From positions 62,001 through 126,000 of the forward strand of contig NZ_LYXE01000157.1 of the NCBI RefSeq assembly GCF_002532075.1: DNA of 64,000 nt. Direction: 5' to 3'. Under the pieces are notes generated by a model that was given only the letters and a program-made list of their open reading frames with translations, had not been told where the DNA came from and searched no databases. Made by a program: the position numbers and the translations under genes. Position 1 is the stretch's first letter. Every line of letters starts with the position of its first letter. Below are positions 37,183 through 44,873 of the stretch, one piece after another. The DNA comes from Candidatus Chloroploca asiatica (lineage in GTDB: Bacteria; Chloroflexota; Chloroflexia; Chloroflexales; Chloroflexaceae).

Positions 37183-39657
37183 ACGCTGCTCGCGTTCAGG
37201 CGACGACGAGCGCAACACTTCGCGTGAGCGCCCCCCTTCGGCTGGCCCGACGATGCCCTGTTGTTCAAGCAGATCGATCAACTGGGAAGCCTTGCTATAG
37301 CCGATCCGGAGGCGGCGTTGCAACAGTGAGGCCGAGGCACGCTGATGTTGTTGCACCAGATCGATCGCCTGGGTCAAGAGCGCGTCCTGTTCATCAACCG
37401 AAAGAAATTCGGCGGGGGGCTTGAACGTCTCATCAGATGTTCCGGCCGCTTGCGCTCCGGTCGCAGCCGGACGTGGCCCGGGCAAGGTTCCGCTAAAGGG
37501 CGGGCCATTGACCCCGAGCGAACCACCGGGCTTCTGGGTCGGATCAGCCGAAGCCTCGTCAGGAGGCAACGCCTTACGCCAGAAGTCGACAATCTTTTCC
37601 ACCTCACGATCCGAGACATAGGTACCCTGGATGCGCACCAGTTTGGCGGCATCAGCGGCCATATAGAGCATATCGCCGCGTCCGAGCAACTGATCAGCCC
37701 CAGGTACATCAAGAATGACCCGGCTATCAACCTGTGATGTGACGGCAAAGGCAATGCGCGAAGGAAAATTGGCCTTGATCAACCCTGTAATGACATCAAC
37801 CGAGGGCCGTTGCGTCGCAATAATGAGATGAATGCCGGTCGCACGGGCCATCTGGGCGAGGCGACAGATATAGGTCTCGATCTCATCGGGGGCCATCATC
37901 ATCAGATCGGCAAGCTCATCAATAATGATCAAAATATAGGGCATTGGCTCGAGGTCAGCGCGTTTGCGCGCAAGTTGCTTATAGCTATCAAGATTGCGCA
38001 CCCCGTGGCGAGCAAAAATCTTATAGCGGCGCTCCATCTCACGAGTTGCCCACTTCAACGTCGGCACCACCCGTTCGAGCTCGGTGACGACAGGTGAGAG
38101 CAGATGCGGGATATGATTATAGACAATCATCTCGACCATCTTGGGGTCAACCAGGATCAGCTTGAGTTCATCCGGTGTATGGCGCAGCAGCAGCCCGCAG
38201 AGGAAGGTATTGATCGCCACCGACTTGCCCGAACCGGTCGCGCCGGCGACGAGCAAGTGGGGCATACGGGTCATGTCGGCAATCACCGGCGTCCCACTCA
38301 CATCCTTGCCAAGCGGAAGTTTCAGCCGACCGCGGCTCTGCTCAAACTCCTCGCCATCCATCACTTCACGCAGGCTGACCATCGCAATCGAGGAATTAGG
38401 AATCTCGATGCCTACCGCTGATTTGCCAGGAATCGGGGCCTCAATGCGAATCGACGAGGCGGCGAGCGCCAGCGCGAGATCTTTTTCGAGCGAGGTAATC
38501 TTGCTGACTTTGACCCCTACCGCCGGCTGCACCTCGAACTGGGTCACTGCTGGCCCAGGATTAACGTGAACGACCTGCGCCTCAACCTTGAAGCTCGCCA
38601 GGGTATCTTCAATCAACCGTGAGCGATGGCGAATCACATCATCGCCAACCTGACTCACGATCGTGACCGGATCAAGCAGATCCAGCGAAGGCAGGGGCCA
38701 GGCTCGATGTACCGAGGCTGGCTCGAAGCCATCGAGGGCCTCTTGCACGATCTCGTGTGGCGTGGCCGGTGGCAGTTCGACCGGCGGTTTGGCCAGAACC
38801 GGAGGCACCCCAGGGGCGGGTGGAGCCGGAGGAGCCGGAGGAGGCACCACGGTGATCGCTGGCTCGGATTTGGCTAGCGTCCCGGGTCGTTGAAAGAGGC
38901 TGGCGCGCGTCGGGCGGGCCGCAATTGGCGTGGGCACAATCGAATCGTCGGCCCCCTGAGGTGGCGGCGTAAACGGAAGATCGGTATCGGCACGTGCCGT
39001 AGGCTCAGGCCGACGGGAAACGGGCGAACGACGCGGCGCACTCCAGAGCAACTGCCAGAACGCCACCGTCCGTGCCGCCGTCCCACCGAGCAACTCGCGC
39101 AGCGTCAGATCAAACGTCAGTAGCACACCGATCAGGCCAATCACAACCGTCACGAGCACGGCGGCCGGGCGCCCAATAATGCTATCAAAGCCCTGCACCA
39201 GCCAGAAACCGGCCCAACCGCCCCCCTCATTCTTGAGCCGAGCCTCGAATGCCACATCATGCACAGGAAACTCAAGCAGGTTGAGAATCGAGGCAATAAT
39301 GAGAAGTGTCCCGATTAGGTGGGTTGTGGTAAGCCGCGAGTCACGAAACTGCTCTTGAATCAAGATCGCAATACCCAACAAACCGAGTATAATTGGTACA
39401 ACAACAGCGCCCCCGCCAAAGGCTTGGCGCATCACCTCAACATACAGCGCCCCAGCCCTACCGGCAATCCCAGTCGTAAAAAAGATCACGGTTACCAGGG
39501 CCAGTGTCAACAATCCAAGCGCAAAGAGGTCGCGCTGATGTTCAGGACGCATCAAAATAGGGGGAGGCATAGCACGCGTATTTTTTCGCGGTGCTTTGCT
39601 GGTACGGGTAGCAGGTTTGCGCCCAGTGGATGGTTTCTTATTGCCTTGTGCGGCCAT
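37180..39657 (-). CDS. ftsK: DNA translocase FtsK/SpoIIIE
   Basis: An 825-residue septal DNA pump for chromosome segregation. A basic N-terminal tail is followed by about four to five membrane helices (about 45-190), a Pro-rich linker (about 215-310), then the motor: alpha domain (VHNPGPAVTQFEVQ-like segment), Walker A GATGSGKSVAIN (about 475), Walker B ILIIIDELADLMM and RPSVDVITGLIKANFPSRIAF. The C-terminal winged-helix gamma domain that reads KOPS sites is visible as SASLLQRRLRIGYSKASQLIDLLEQQGIVGPAEGG. The linker is short compared with E. coli FtsK. GAGGAG precedes the ATG. Secure. Confidence 0.96.
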   Translation of the reverse strand: MAAQGNKKPSTGRKPATRTSKAPRKNTRAMPPPILMRPEHQRDLFALGLLTLALVTVIFFTTGIAGRAGALYVEVMRQAFGGGAVVVPIILGLLGIAILIQEQFRDSRLTTTHLIGTLLIIASILNLLEFPVHDVAFEARLKNEGGGWAGFWLVQGFDSIIGRPAAVLVTVVIGLIGVLLTFDLTLRELLGGTAARTVAFWQLLWSAPRRSPVSRRPEPTARADTDLPFTPPPQGADDSIVPTPIAARPTRASLFQRPGTLAKSEPAITVVPPPAPPAPPAPGVPPVLAKPPVELPPATPHEIVQEALDGFEPASVHRAWPLPSLDLLDPVTIVSQVGDDVIRHRSRLIEDTLASFKVEAQVVHVNPGPAVTQFEVQPAVGVKVSKITSLEKDLALALAASSIRIEAPIPGKSAVGIEIPNSSIAMVSLREVMDGEEFEQSRGRLKLPLGKDVSGTPVIADMTRMPHLLVAGATGSGKSVAINTFLCGLLLRHTPDELKLILVDPKMVEMIVYNHIPHLLSPVVTELERVVPTLKWATREMERRYKIFARHGVRNLDSYKQLARKRADLEPMPYILIIIDELADLMMMAPDEIETYICRLAQMARATGIHLIIATQRPSVDVITGLIKANFPSRIAFAVTSQVDSRVILDVPGADQLLGRGDMLYMAADAAKLVRIQGTYVSDREVEKIVDFWRKALPPDEASADPTQKPGGSLGVNGPPFSGTLPGPRPAATGAQAAGTSDETFKPPAEFLSVDEQDALLTQAIDLVQQHQRASASLLQRRLRIGYSKASQLIDLLEQQGIVGPAEGGRSREVLRSSSPEREQR

Positions 39658-39694
39658 CTTTACTCCTCGCCGCGTGGCGATCCCTCAAGATGGT

Positions 39695-39703
39695 AGTATA
39701 GCA
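39695..39703 (-). promoter_or_regulatory. Extended -10 promoter of ftsK
   Basis: Minus strand TG-C-TATACT, 37 nt upstream of the ftsK ATG; weak -35. Confidence 0.5.
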
Positions 39704-39735
39704 CACATGCGCGTTGTAGTGATTAGGAGAAGCAA

Positions 39736-40221
39736 ATGTGGCGACGGAAAAACAAGTTTGAGCGTCAGTTGGATACGCTTGAAACACAGGCCTCTGAAGC
39801 GGTTGGTCAGCTTGCCGGCACGATCCGTAGTCGGTTTGATAACGAAGTAGGCCAAGAAGTAGCCGCGAACCTGAACCAGCTCGCCCGTCGGGTTGATGAA
39901 CTCGATTTGAGTGACCAGGTTGCGCAACGGCGAAAAAAATTGGAAAAAGCGGCGAAAAAGGCGAGCCGTCGGGTCGATCGGGCGATCAAGGATCTCGAAA
40001 AGACCCGCGGTAAAGTTGCCCGTGACGCACGAGAGCTTGCCTCGCAGGTGGGCGAAAATCTTGAGCATAGTGGTCAGCAGATCGCCACGATCAGCCAGCA
40101 ATCAGTCCCTGAAAAGCCCGGTGGCTGGATTATGCCCACGTTGCTTGGCTTGCTTATCGGTTTCGGCCTGGGCTTTTTTGTCGCCAAGAAGACAAGCAAA
40201 AAAGAGCCCGAGGCACAGTGA
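39736..40221 (+). CDS. YtxH-like coiled-coil protein with C-terminal membrane helix
   Basis: A 161-residue tail-anchored protein. Residues about 1-125 are charged and helical with apolipoprotein-like amphipathic heptads (KKLEKAAKKASRRVDRAIKDLEKTRG). One Gly-rich membrane helix follows (WIMPTLLGLLIGFGLGFFVA) with a basic end. It resembles YtxH/general-stress proteins in layout. AGGAG precedes the ATG. Divergent from ftsK; monocistronic, followed by a 24-bp hairpin. Possible envelope-stress or membrane-associated role; no direct evidence. Confidence 0.7.
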   Translation: MWRRKNKFERQLDTLETQASEAVGQLAGTIRSRFDNEVGQEVAANLNQLARRVDELDLSDQVAQRRKKLEKAAKKASRRVDRAIKDLEKTRGKVARDARELASQVGENLEHSGQQIATISQQSVPEKPGGWIMPTLLGLLIGFGLGFFVAKKTSKKEPEAQ

Positions 40222-40234
40222 TGTAAGCATGTGG

Positions 40235-40284
40235 TTGGATGCGCAAAAAGCCAGCTTAGCTAAGCTGGCTTTTTGCGCATCCAA
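40235..40284. terminator. 24-bp perfect hairpin between convergent genes (hairpin family copy)
   Basis: Perfect stem 40235-40258 with 40261-40284, core GCAAAAAGCCAGCTTA / TAAGCTGGCTTTTTGC, starting 14 nt after the stop. Confidence 0.88.
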
Positions 40285-40303
40285 CGCATGCGTCGGATTT
40301 ACC

Positions 40304-41422
40304 CTACGATTGATGATCAGACAACGGTGAGGATGCAGTCGTCGAGGCTGCACCCGTCGCATATTCTTCGACCTGTTCCGCCAATTTATCCGTGAGCGAC
40401 AGCCCCATCAGACGCGCCATCCAGCGTGTCTCGTCATAGCTATCGAGCAGCACGACGACCAGAACCGTAATTGGCATCGAGAGAAAGGTGCCGGGCGGCC
40501 CCAGAATCCACGTCCAAAAAAAGAAAGCCACAAACACAACCGCTGGCGACAGACTCAGTTCGCGTCCAATCAACGATGGGGCAATCAGGTTTTCAATCGT
40601 CAAATTGATCGTCGTAATAATCAAGAGCACAATCAGGGCTCGCACGAAGCCGTGTTCAGCCAGGGTGAGCAAAAAGGCTGGCAAGGCTGCCGTTGGGATG
40701 CCAATATAGGGAATATACCCTAACACAAAGATCAAGACCCCCCAGAGCAAGGAGAATGGAACCTGGAGCAAGACCATCCCAATCGTTGAGCCAACAGCAA
40801 CCGTAAGATTGATATACGTACGCACGCCAAAATAACGTACGACACTGCCTCCAAAGGTGGCAAGTCGATGCAGCAGGGGGCTTTGCTCACCGAGACCCGA
40901 GCTCAGGCGCTTGCGGAGCGACGGCATTTCGATGAGAAAAAAGAGTACCAGCACGGTCACGATCAACGAATTGCCCAGCACGTTGCCGATGCCTGCCAGG
41001 ATCGATCCCAACACTCCGACGAGCGAAACACTATTGAGCAAGCCAAAAAATTGTAACTCGTTGGCAACAAACCCATAACTTGCCAACCACTCACGGAGCA
41101 CATGCTCTTGTTGCGCGAGGAGACGTTGATATGTGCCAAGTTGTGATGTCAGACGGGTAATTGATATCCCGAGTGCGGTGGTCAACATCGCGGCAAACGC
41201 GATCATGCCCAACACCATGATCAGCAGCGCAAACCACGAAGGGATGCCACGTTTTTGCAGCCAGAGATAAATTGGATTACACAACAAGGTAATCACGAGG
41301 GCTAGCAGCAGTGGATTGAGCAACGGCGCTGCAACCCGCATAGCTCCCAGGATCAGTACCAGCGAAGCGATGATCAACAAAGGGCGCAAGATCGTTGTCG
41401 CCTGAGGCTGGGGCAATTCCAT
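40304..41422 (-). CDS. AI-2E family transporter (YdiK/PerM-like)
   Basis: A 372-residue polytopic permease with about eight hydrophobic helices: paired helices at about 15-70, a long amphipathic cytoplasmic or periplasmic stretch (about 85-140), then the conserved GVLIFVLGYIPYIGIPTAALPAFLLTL and NLIAPSLIGRELSLSP segments typical of the family. Members export diverse solutes; AI-2 transport is shown for only a few. ATG 41422 has GAGGAG at 7 nt, better than GTG 41428. It lies downstream of the CHAT-like gene behind a hairpin, so it is probably transcribed separately. Confidence 0.88.
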   Translation of the reverse strand: MELPQPQATTILRPLLIIASLVLILGAMRVAAPLLNPLLLALVITLLCNPIYLWLQKRGIPSWFALLIMVLGMIAFAAMLTTALGISITRLTSQLGTYQRLLAQQEHVLREWLASYGFVANELQFFGLLNSVSLVGVLGSILAGIGNVLGNSLIVTVLVLFFLIEMPSLRKRLSSGLGEQSPLLHRLATFGGSVVRYFGVRTYINLTVAVGSTIGMVLLQVPFSLLWGVLIFVLGYIPYIGIPTAALPAFLLTLAEHGFVRALIVLLIITTINLTIENLIAPSLIGRELSLSPAVVFVAFFFWTWILGPPGTFLSMPITVLVVVLLDSYDETRWMARLMGLSLTDKLAEQVEEYATGAASTTASSPLSDHQS

Positions 41423-41516
41423 AGCCACTCCTCACTCAGTCAAAATGGTTCTCCCTTAGTATACCGTTTTCTGAGGATTTAGGTAACGCTTTTTGCCAAC
41501 CTGCGGCCTCAAGAAT

Positions 41517-41575
41517 CATTCCTTCACTGACCAACAAAACTAGCTATGCTAGTTTTGTTGGTCAGTGAAGGAATG
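41517..41575. terminator. 28-bp perfect hairpin (longest of the family)
   Basis: Perfect stem 41517-41544 with 41548-41575, loop TAT, core CAAAACTAGC / GCTAGTTTTG. It starts 24 nt after the stop of the minus-strand CHAT-like gene. Confidence 0.9.
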
Positions 41576-41599
41576 GGTTTTCGCGCACCTTCTCCCCGA

Positions 41600-42916
41600 C
41601 TAGGGTTCCAACAGTGGCAACGCCGACGTGGGTACTACAGTTGGCACAGGGGGCGGAGGAGTAGAGGAGGGCAGCACCTGGCTGATCAGCAAGATGAGCA
41701 CCAGGACGGCAATAATCAGCGCCACCAGTTTTGGTGAAAAGCCTTGCTTGCGCGGGGCCTCGTTACGTGCGCGTTGGGCCGGCTCACCTACGGTCGTCGT
41801 CCCGACAACAAAGGCTTTGGCGCTCGTCAAGGCCCGCGAAGCCATTTGCCCAGCCCCGGCGAACGTACGCTCGGTACGCAGTGGCTTGCCCACCGGCGCA
41901 GCCTCGCCAGCAACCGCATCAGCGGGCACAGACTGACGAGCGACGCTCGCCATGCGGGCATTAAAGAGATATTCACTCCCAGGAACAACCCACAAACGCG
42001 GCGATCCCCAGGCATCCTCAGCCTCCGCAAGCGCTGCTCGTCCATCGGTTGTGGCCAGATCAACTGGTTCATCGGCCACCAGCGCTTCATAACATGGCCC
42101 ACAAAAGGTGGCAACACCTGCATTATCCAGGTCGCCCAGCGCAAGGGTGGCAATGCCAAGCCGGTCATGCACTGCCCCTGCAATGCTCGCCAGGGCTACC
42201 GCTTCAGCCCCCAGATCAGCCGCAAGCGTGAGCAAGCGTAGCTCCTGGTAATCACCAATAATCCCGGCCAACCCTGCCGCATCAAGCGCACGGCCCAAGC
42301 GCAGGCGCGCTGTTGATCCCTGACCCGTTGCATCAGCAGCAACAAGGTGGAGCGCATGGCACGGCTCTTCAGCTAGGGCCTCACGCAGCATGAACGGGTC
42401 AGCATCGCGCAACAGATCAACGACCAGGCGGCCCTCACGCACTGGTTGCGCCAGGGCATGGCCCAGTGGTGCCGCTGCTGCCGCTGCCGCCCCTGGTGCG
42501 CACGCAATCAAAAGACGTATCGGGCCGCTCAAAGGCAAAGCGGGACGCGAACGGGTAATGCGGCCAACCCGAATCAGCGGGTAATCGTCACGGATCGCTG
42601 GTTGCCACGGGGTTGAACGCCCCAGCGTGATCCATTCCCAGGGCAGGATCGCCACCTCAGGCAGGGCCATGTGCAACTGAATCTGGACGTGGTTCCCCGC
42701 TTCGCTGGCTGTGTGGGCGGCTTCAAGTAGCAATTGATGCACCGGCGGGGGAAAAAGCACCGGCCCAAGCATTTCACCATTGGTCACCATATCATTGGTG
42801 AGCACGGGCAACTCGATCAGGGTTTCAATATCTCCGCCCGGACTCGTTGCACGAAGGGTATATCCAGTCGTTCCTTGCCCACTAATGGCGATCTGAAAGG
42901 GTATTGCCACTGCCAC
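41600..42916 (-). CDS. Degenerate CHAT-like protein with C-terminal membrane anchor
   Basis: A 438-residue protein. An N-terminal beta-rich segment leads into a caspase-like (CHAT) layout: VAILPWEWITLG matches the conserved LPWE motif; PIRLLIACAPGAA, CHALHLVAADA and LLTLAADLG occupy the places of the core strands. The catalytic GHG histidine and the late Cys (normally NAC) are not recognisable, so it is probably a non-peptidase relative. A poly-Ala run is at about 145. Near the C-terminus come a basic patch, one membrane helix (LVALIIAVLVLILLI) and a Pro/Thr tail. The GTG start is uncertain. Possible scaffold or signalling role. Confidence 0.6.
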   Translation of the reverse strand: MAVAIPFQIAISGQGTTGYTLRATSPGGDIETLIELPVLTNDMVTNGEMLGPVLFPPPVHQLLLEAAHTASEAGNHVQIQLHMALPEVAILPWEWITLGRSTPWQPAIRDDYPLIRVGRITRSRPALPLSGPIRLLIACAPGAAAAAAAPLGHALAQPVREGRLVVDLLRDADPFMLREALAEEPCHALHLVAADATGQGSTARLRLGRALDAAGLAGIIGDYQELRLLTLAADLGAEAVALASIAGAVHDRLGIATLALGDLDNAGVATFCGPCYEALVADEPVDLATTDGRAALAEAEDAWGSPRLWVVPGSEYLFNARMASVARQSVPADAVAGEAAPVGKPLRTERTFAGAGQMASRALTSAKAFVVGTTTVGEPAQRARNEAPRKQGFSPKLVALIIAVLVLILLISQVLPSSTPPPPVPTVVPTSALPLLEP

Positions 42917-43057
42917 GCTGCTTACACCTGCCCCTCATAACACTATGTATGCACGACCGCCAAAGGAATGCTGTTACGCTGAGTACCACTCATTGCCTAC
43001 TTGCAATATAGCATGCCCCTCACTCTCATGTCTAGTCAGCCGAGGCTTATGCCCTAG

Positions 43058-43414
43058 CTACTCAACCAGCAATTCGATCTGCTCTCCCTCTTCAGTGTCG
43101 TTCCATACCAGCAACCGTCCCGTCGCACCGCGGGCTATGCTCCCCAGCAATTCGTCCCGTGCGGCCTCGCTGAGATGCGGGATGAGCCGTGCCCCCAGCC
43201 GTAGGCCGACATTGATCAGGCCCACAGGGATCGCTACATTGACCTTCTGATGTCTTGTTTGGAGATCGGTGACACGCACTCGTACCAGACGTGTCTGCCC
43301 CTGTTGTACTGAGCTTGTCTCGGCTGCCAGTGCATCAAGCAACTGCGCCGCCTCATCCGAAGAGACTTGGCCCGTTTCGACTAATTTCAAGATGCGGTCG
43401 CGTGTGTTGAGCAT
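43058..43414 (-). CDS. SHOCT-like domain protein, 118 aa
   Basis: A small soluble protein. The N-terminal RDRILKLVETGQVSSDEAAQLLDAL is the bihelical SHOCT-like (oligomerisation) motif that opens YvlB-type proteins. The middle VRVTD...HQKVNVAIPVGLINVGLRLGARL matches their conserved second part. The C-terminus is acidic. ATG 43414 follows GAGAGG; an open frame extends to 43441 without need. Such proteins are linked to membrane-stress responses in other phyla. Single gene here. Confidence 0.78.
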   Translation of the reverse strand: MLNTRDRILKLVETGQVSSDEAAQLLDALAAETSSVQQGQTRLVRVRVTDLQTRHQKVNVAIPVGLINVGLRLGARLIPHLSEAARDELLGSIARGATGRLLVWNDTEEGEQIELLVE

Positions 43415-43498
43415 AGGCCTCTCGCGGGGGTTGGGGGCCATAGAATTCTCAAGCCTTGCGCTTGTGTTGGCGAAAATGGCCAGGACAGGCGCGGGCTG

Positions 43499-43516
43499 TT
43501 AGGGTGACTGCCCTAA
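43499..43516. repeat. Short palindrome TTAGGG-N6-CCCTAA
   Basis: 6-bp perfect arms. Just upstream (43460-43495) an 11/14-matched hairpin, GCGCTTGTGTTGGC / GCCAGGACAGGCGC, looks like a decayed member of the long hairpin family. Confidence 0.5.
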
Positions 43517-43606
43517 AGTTACGGCGGATGAGGCCGTAGCCCTCACGTTTGGACGTATAATACACCATCATCCATCTTGAAGCTAGCAAATGAAGGGTAG
43601 AGCGTG

Positions 43607-44812
43607 ATGAAGGCGGCCCTCATGTTTCCCGAAATTACCATTGCTGGTACGCCCTATGAACGTGGGCATATGTACGGTGCGGCAGTTCCTTCGCATATCC
43701 GACATAGTATCGCGAGCTATGCGCGCCTTTTTGCCTATCGCCGCGCCCTCGATTGGGCGGCAAGCCAGGCCGAGGCACTGCGTTTTGTGCCTTTGTTGAC
43801 CGAGGTGGCCCCTGATCTGCTTGAAGAGATGCGTGGGCTTGCCGATGGTGCCGGGGTCGCGCTGGCCGAGATTGTGGCACTGAATGTGCGTACCGAGTTG
43901 ATGGCGGGCATCCCAATTGGCTATTATCACCCCGATGGCGCTGCCGCGATGGCGCGTAATCGCGCCGCCAGAGTGCCCGAACATCCCGACGAGCAGCCGC
44001 TGAACCGGGGGATGGTCGCCGATGCGCCTGAACTCGACCGTGATGCCGGCGAGTGTACGACCGCCGCTGCCTATGGCCCAGCTACGACTGATGGCCGTAT
44101 GTTGCTGGCCCAAACCTGGGATTGGCAGGGTGATCAGCGCGCTGCGTGCCTTATGTTGCGGGTGCATGCACCGGGTGAACCAGCAATTTTGACGATGACC
44201 GAAGCCGGGATGCTGGCTAAGGTTGGGCTCAATAGCGCTGGCCTGGTGGTCGGGTTGAATCTCTTACGCTCGCAGAGTGACGGGCAACATGTTGGCATGC
44301 CTGTCCATATCTTGCTCCGCAAGATGTTGCAGGCAACGACGTTTGCGGATGCTCGTACCCTGGCCGATCGCGTTCCCGCTGGCGGATCATCCTGTGTCAC
44401 CATTGCGAGTACCACGGGCCAGTTGGTTAGCCTCGAAATAAGCCCGACTGGTGTGGCTGAGGTCTGGGCCAAAGATGGTTTGCTGGCGCACGCGAACCAC
44501 TGCGTTGATCAAACCGCCGCCGCTGGCGAATGCCCGCTCGAGGCAACCTCGACCTCGCGTGAACGCCAGGGGCGCGCCTGGGAGTTGCTGCGGATGGGGT
44601 ATGGTGCCCTTGATGTACTGACCCTTCAAGCGATCCTGCGCGACCGCCATGATGCACCGCGCTGCATCTGTCGCCTCCCCGATATGCGTGTCCCCCGACT
44701 TGACCGGGGCGAGAGCATCTGTGGGCTGGTGCTTGATCCTCACGACGGCGTGATCTATGTGGCGCCTGATGCGCCCTGTCAGGCAGCTTTTACGGCGGTC
44801 ACCTTGGCGTGA
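43607..44812 (+). CDS. C45 family autoproteolytic acyltransferase/hydrolase
   Basis: A 401-residue Ntn-hydrolase of the acyl-CoA:6-aminopenicillanic acid acyltransferase family. The likely self-processing Cys is Cys150 in AGECTTAAAYG, followed by the family strand MLLAQTWDWQG. GLNSAGLVVGLN and GGSSCVTIAST are also family-like. Upstream of the Cys, an insertion of about 40 residues (about 108-148, HPDGAAAMARNRAAR...) is unusual, and the residue before Cys is Glu instead of the usual Gly, so autocleavage is not certain. Natural substrates of bacterial members are mostly unknown amides. Monocistronic, convergent with mutL. Confidence 0.85.
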   Translation: MKAALMFPEITIAGTPYERGHMYGAAVPSHIRHSIASYARLFAYRRALDWAASQAEALRFVPLLTEVAPDLLEEMRGLADGAGVALAEIVALNVRTELMAGIPIGYYHPDGAAAMARNRAARVPEHPDEQPLNRGMVADAPELDRDAGECTTAAAYGPATTDGRMLLAQTWDWQGDQRAACLMLRVHAPGEPAILTMTEAGMLAKVGLNSAGLVVGLNLLRSQSDGQHVGMPVHILLRKMLQATTFADARTLADRVPAGGSSCVTIASTTGQLVSLEISPTGVAEVWAKDGLLAHANHCVDQTAAAGECPLEATSTSRERQGRAWELLRMGYGALDVLTLQAILRDRHDAPRCICRLPDMRVPRLDRGESICGLVLDPHDGVIYVAPDAPCQAAFTAVTLA

Positions 44813-44817
44813 TCCGT

Positions 44818-44868
44818 CTCTTCGCCGGTTCCAACACCAGCCAGGCTGGCCTTTGAACCGGCGAAGAG
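44818..44868. terminator. Two-part hairpin between convergent genes (hairpin family copy)
   Basis: Outer 14-bp perfect stem (44818-44831 with 44855-44868) and inner CAGCC/GGCTG. It begins 6 nt after one stop and ends 6 nt from the other. Confidence 0.75.
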
Positions 44869-44873
44869 GCCCT

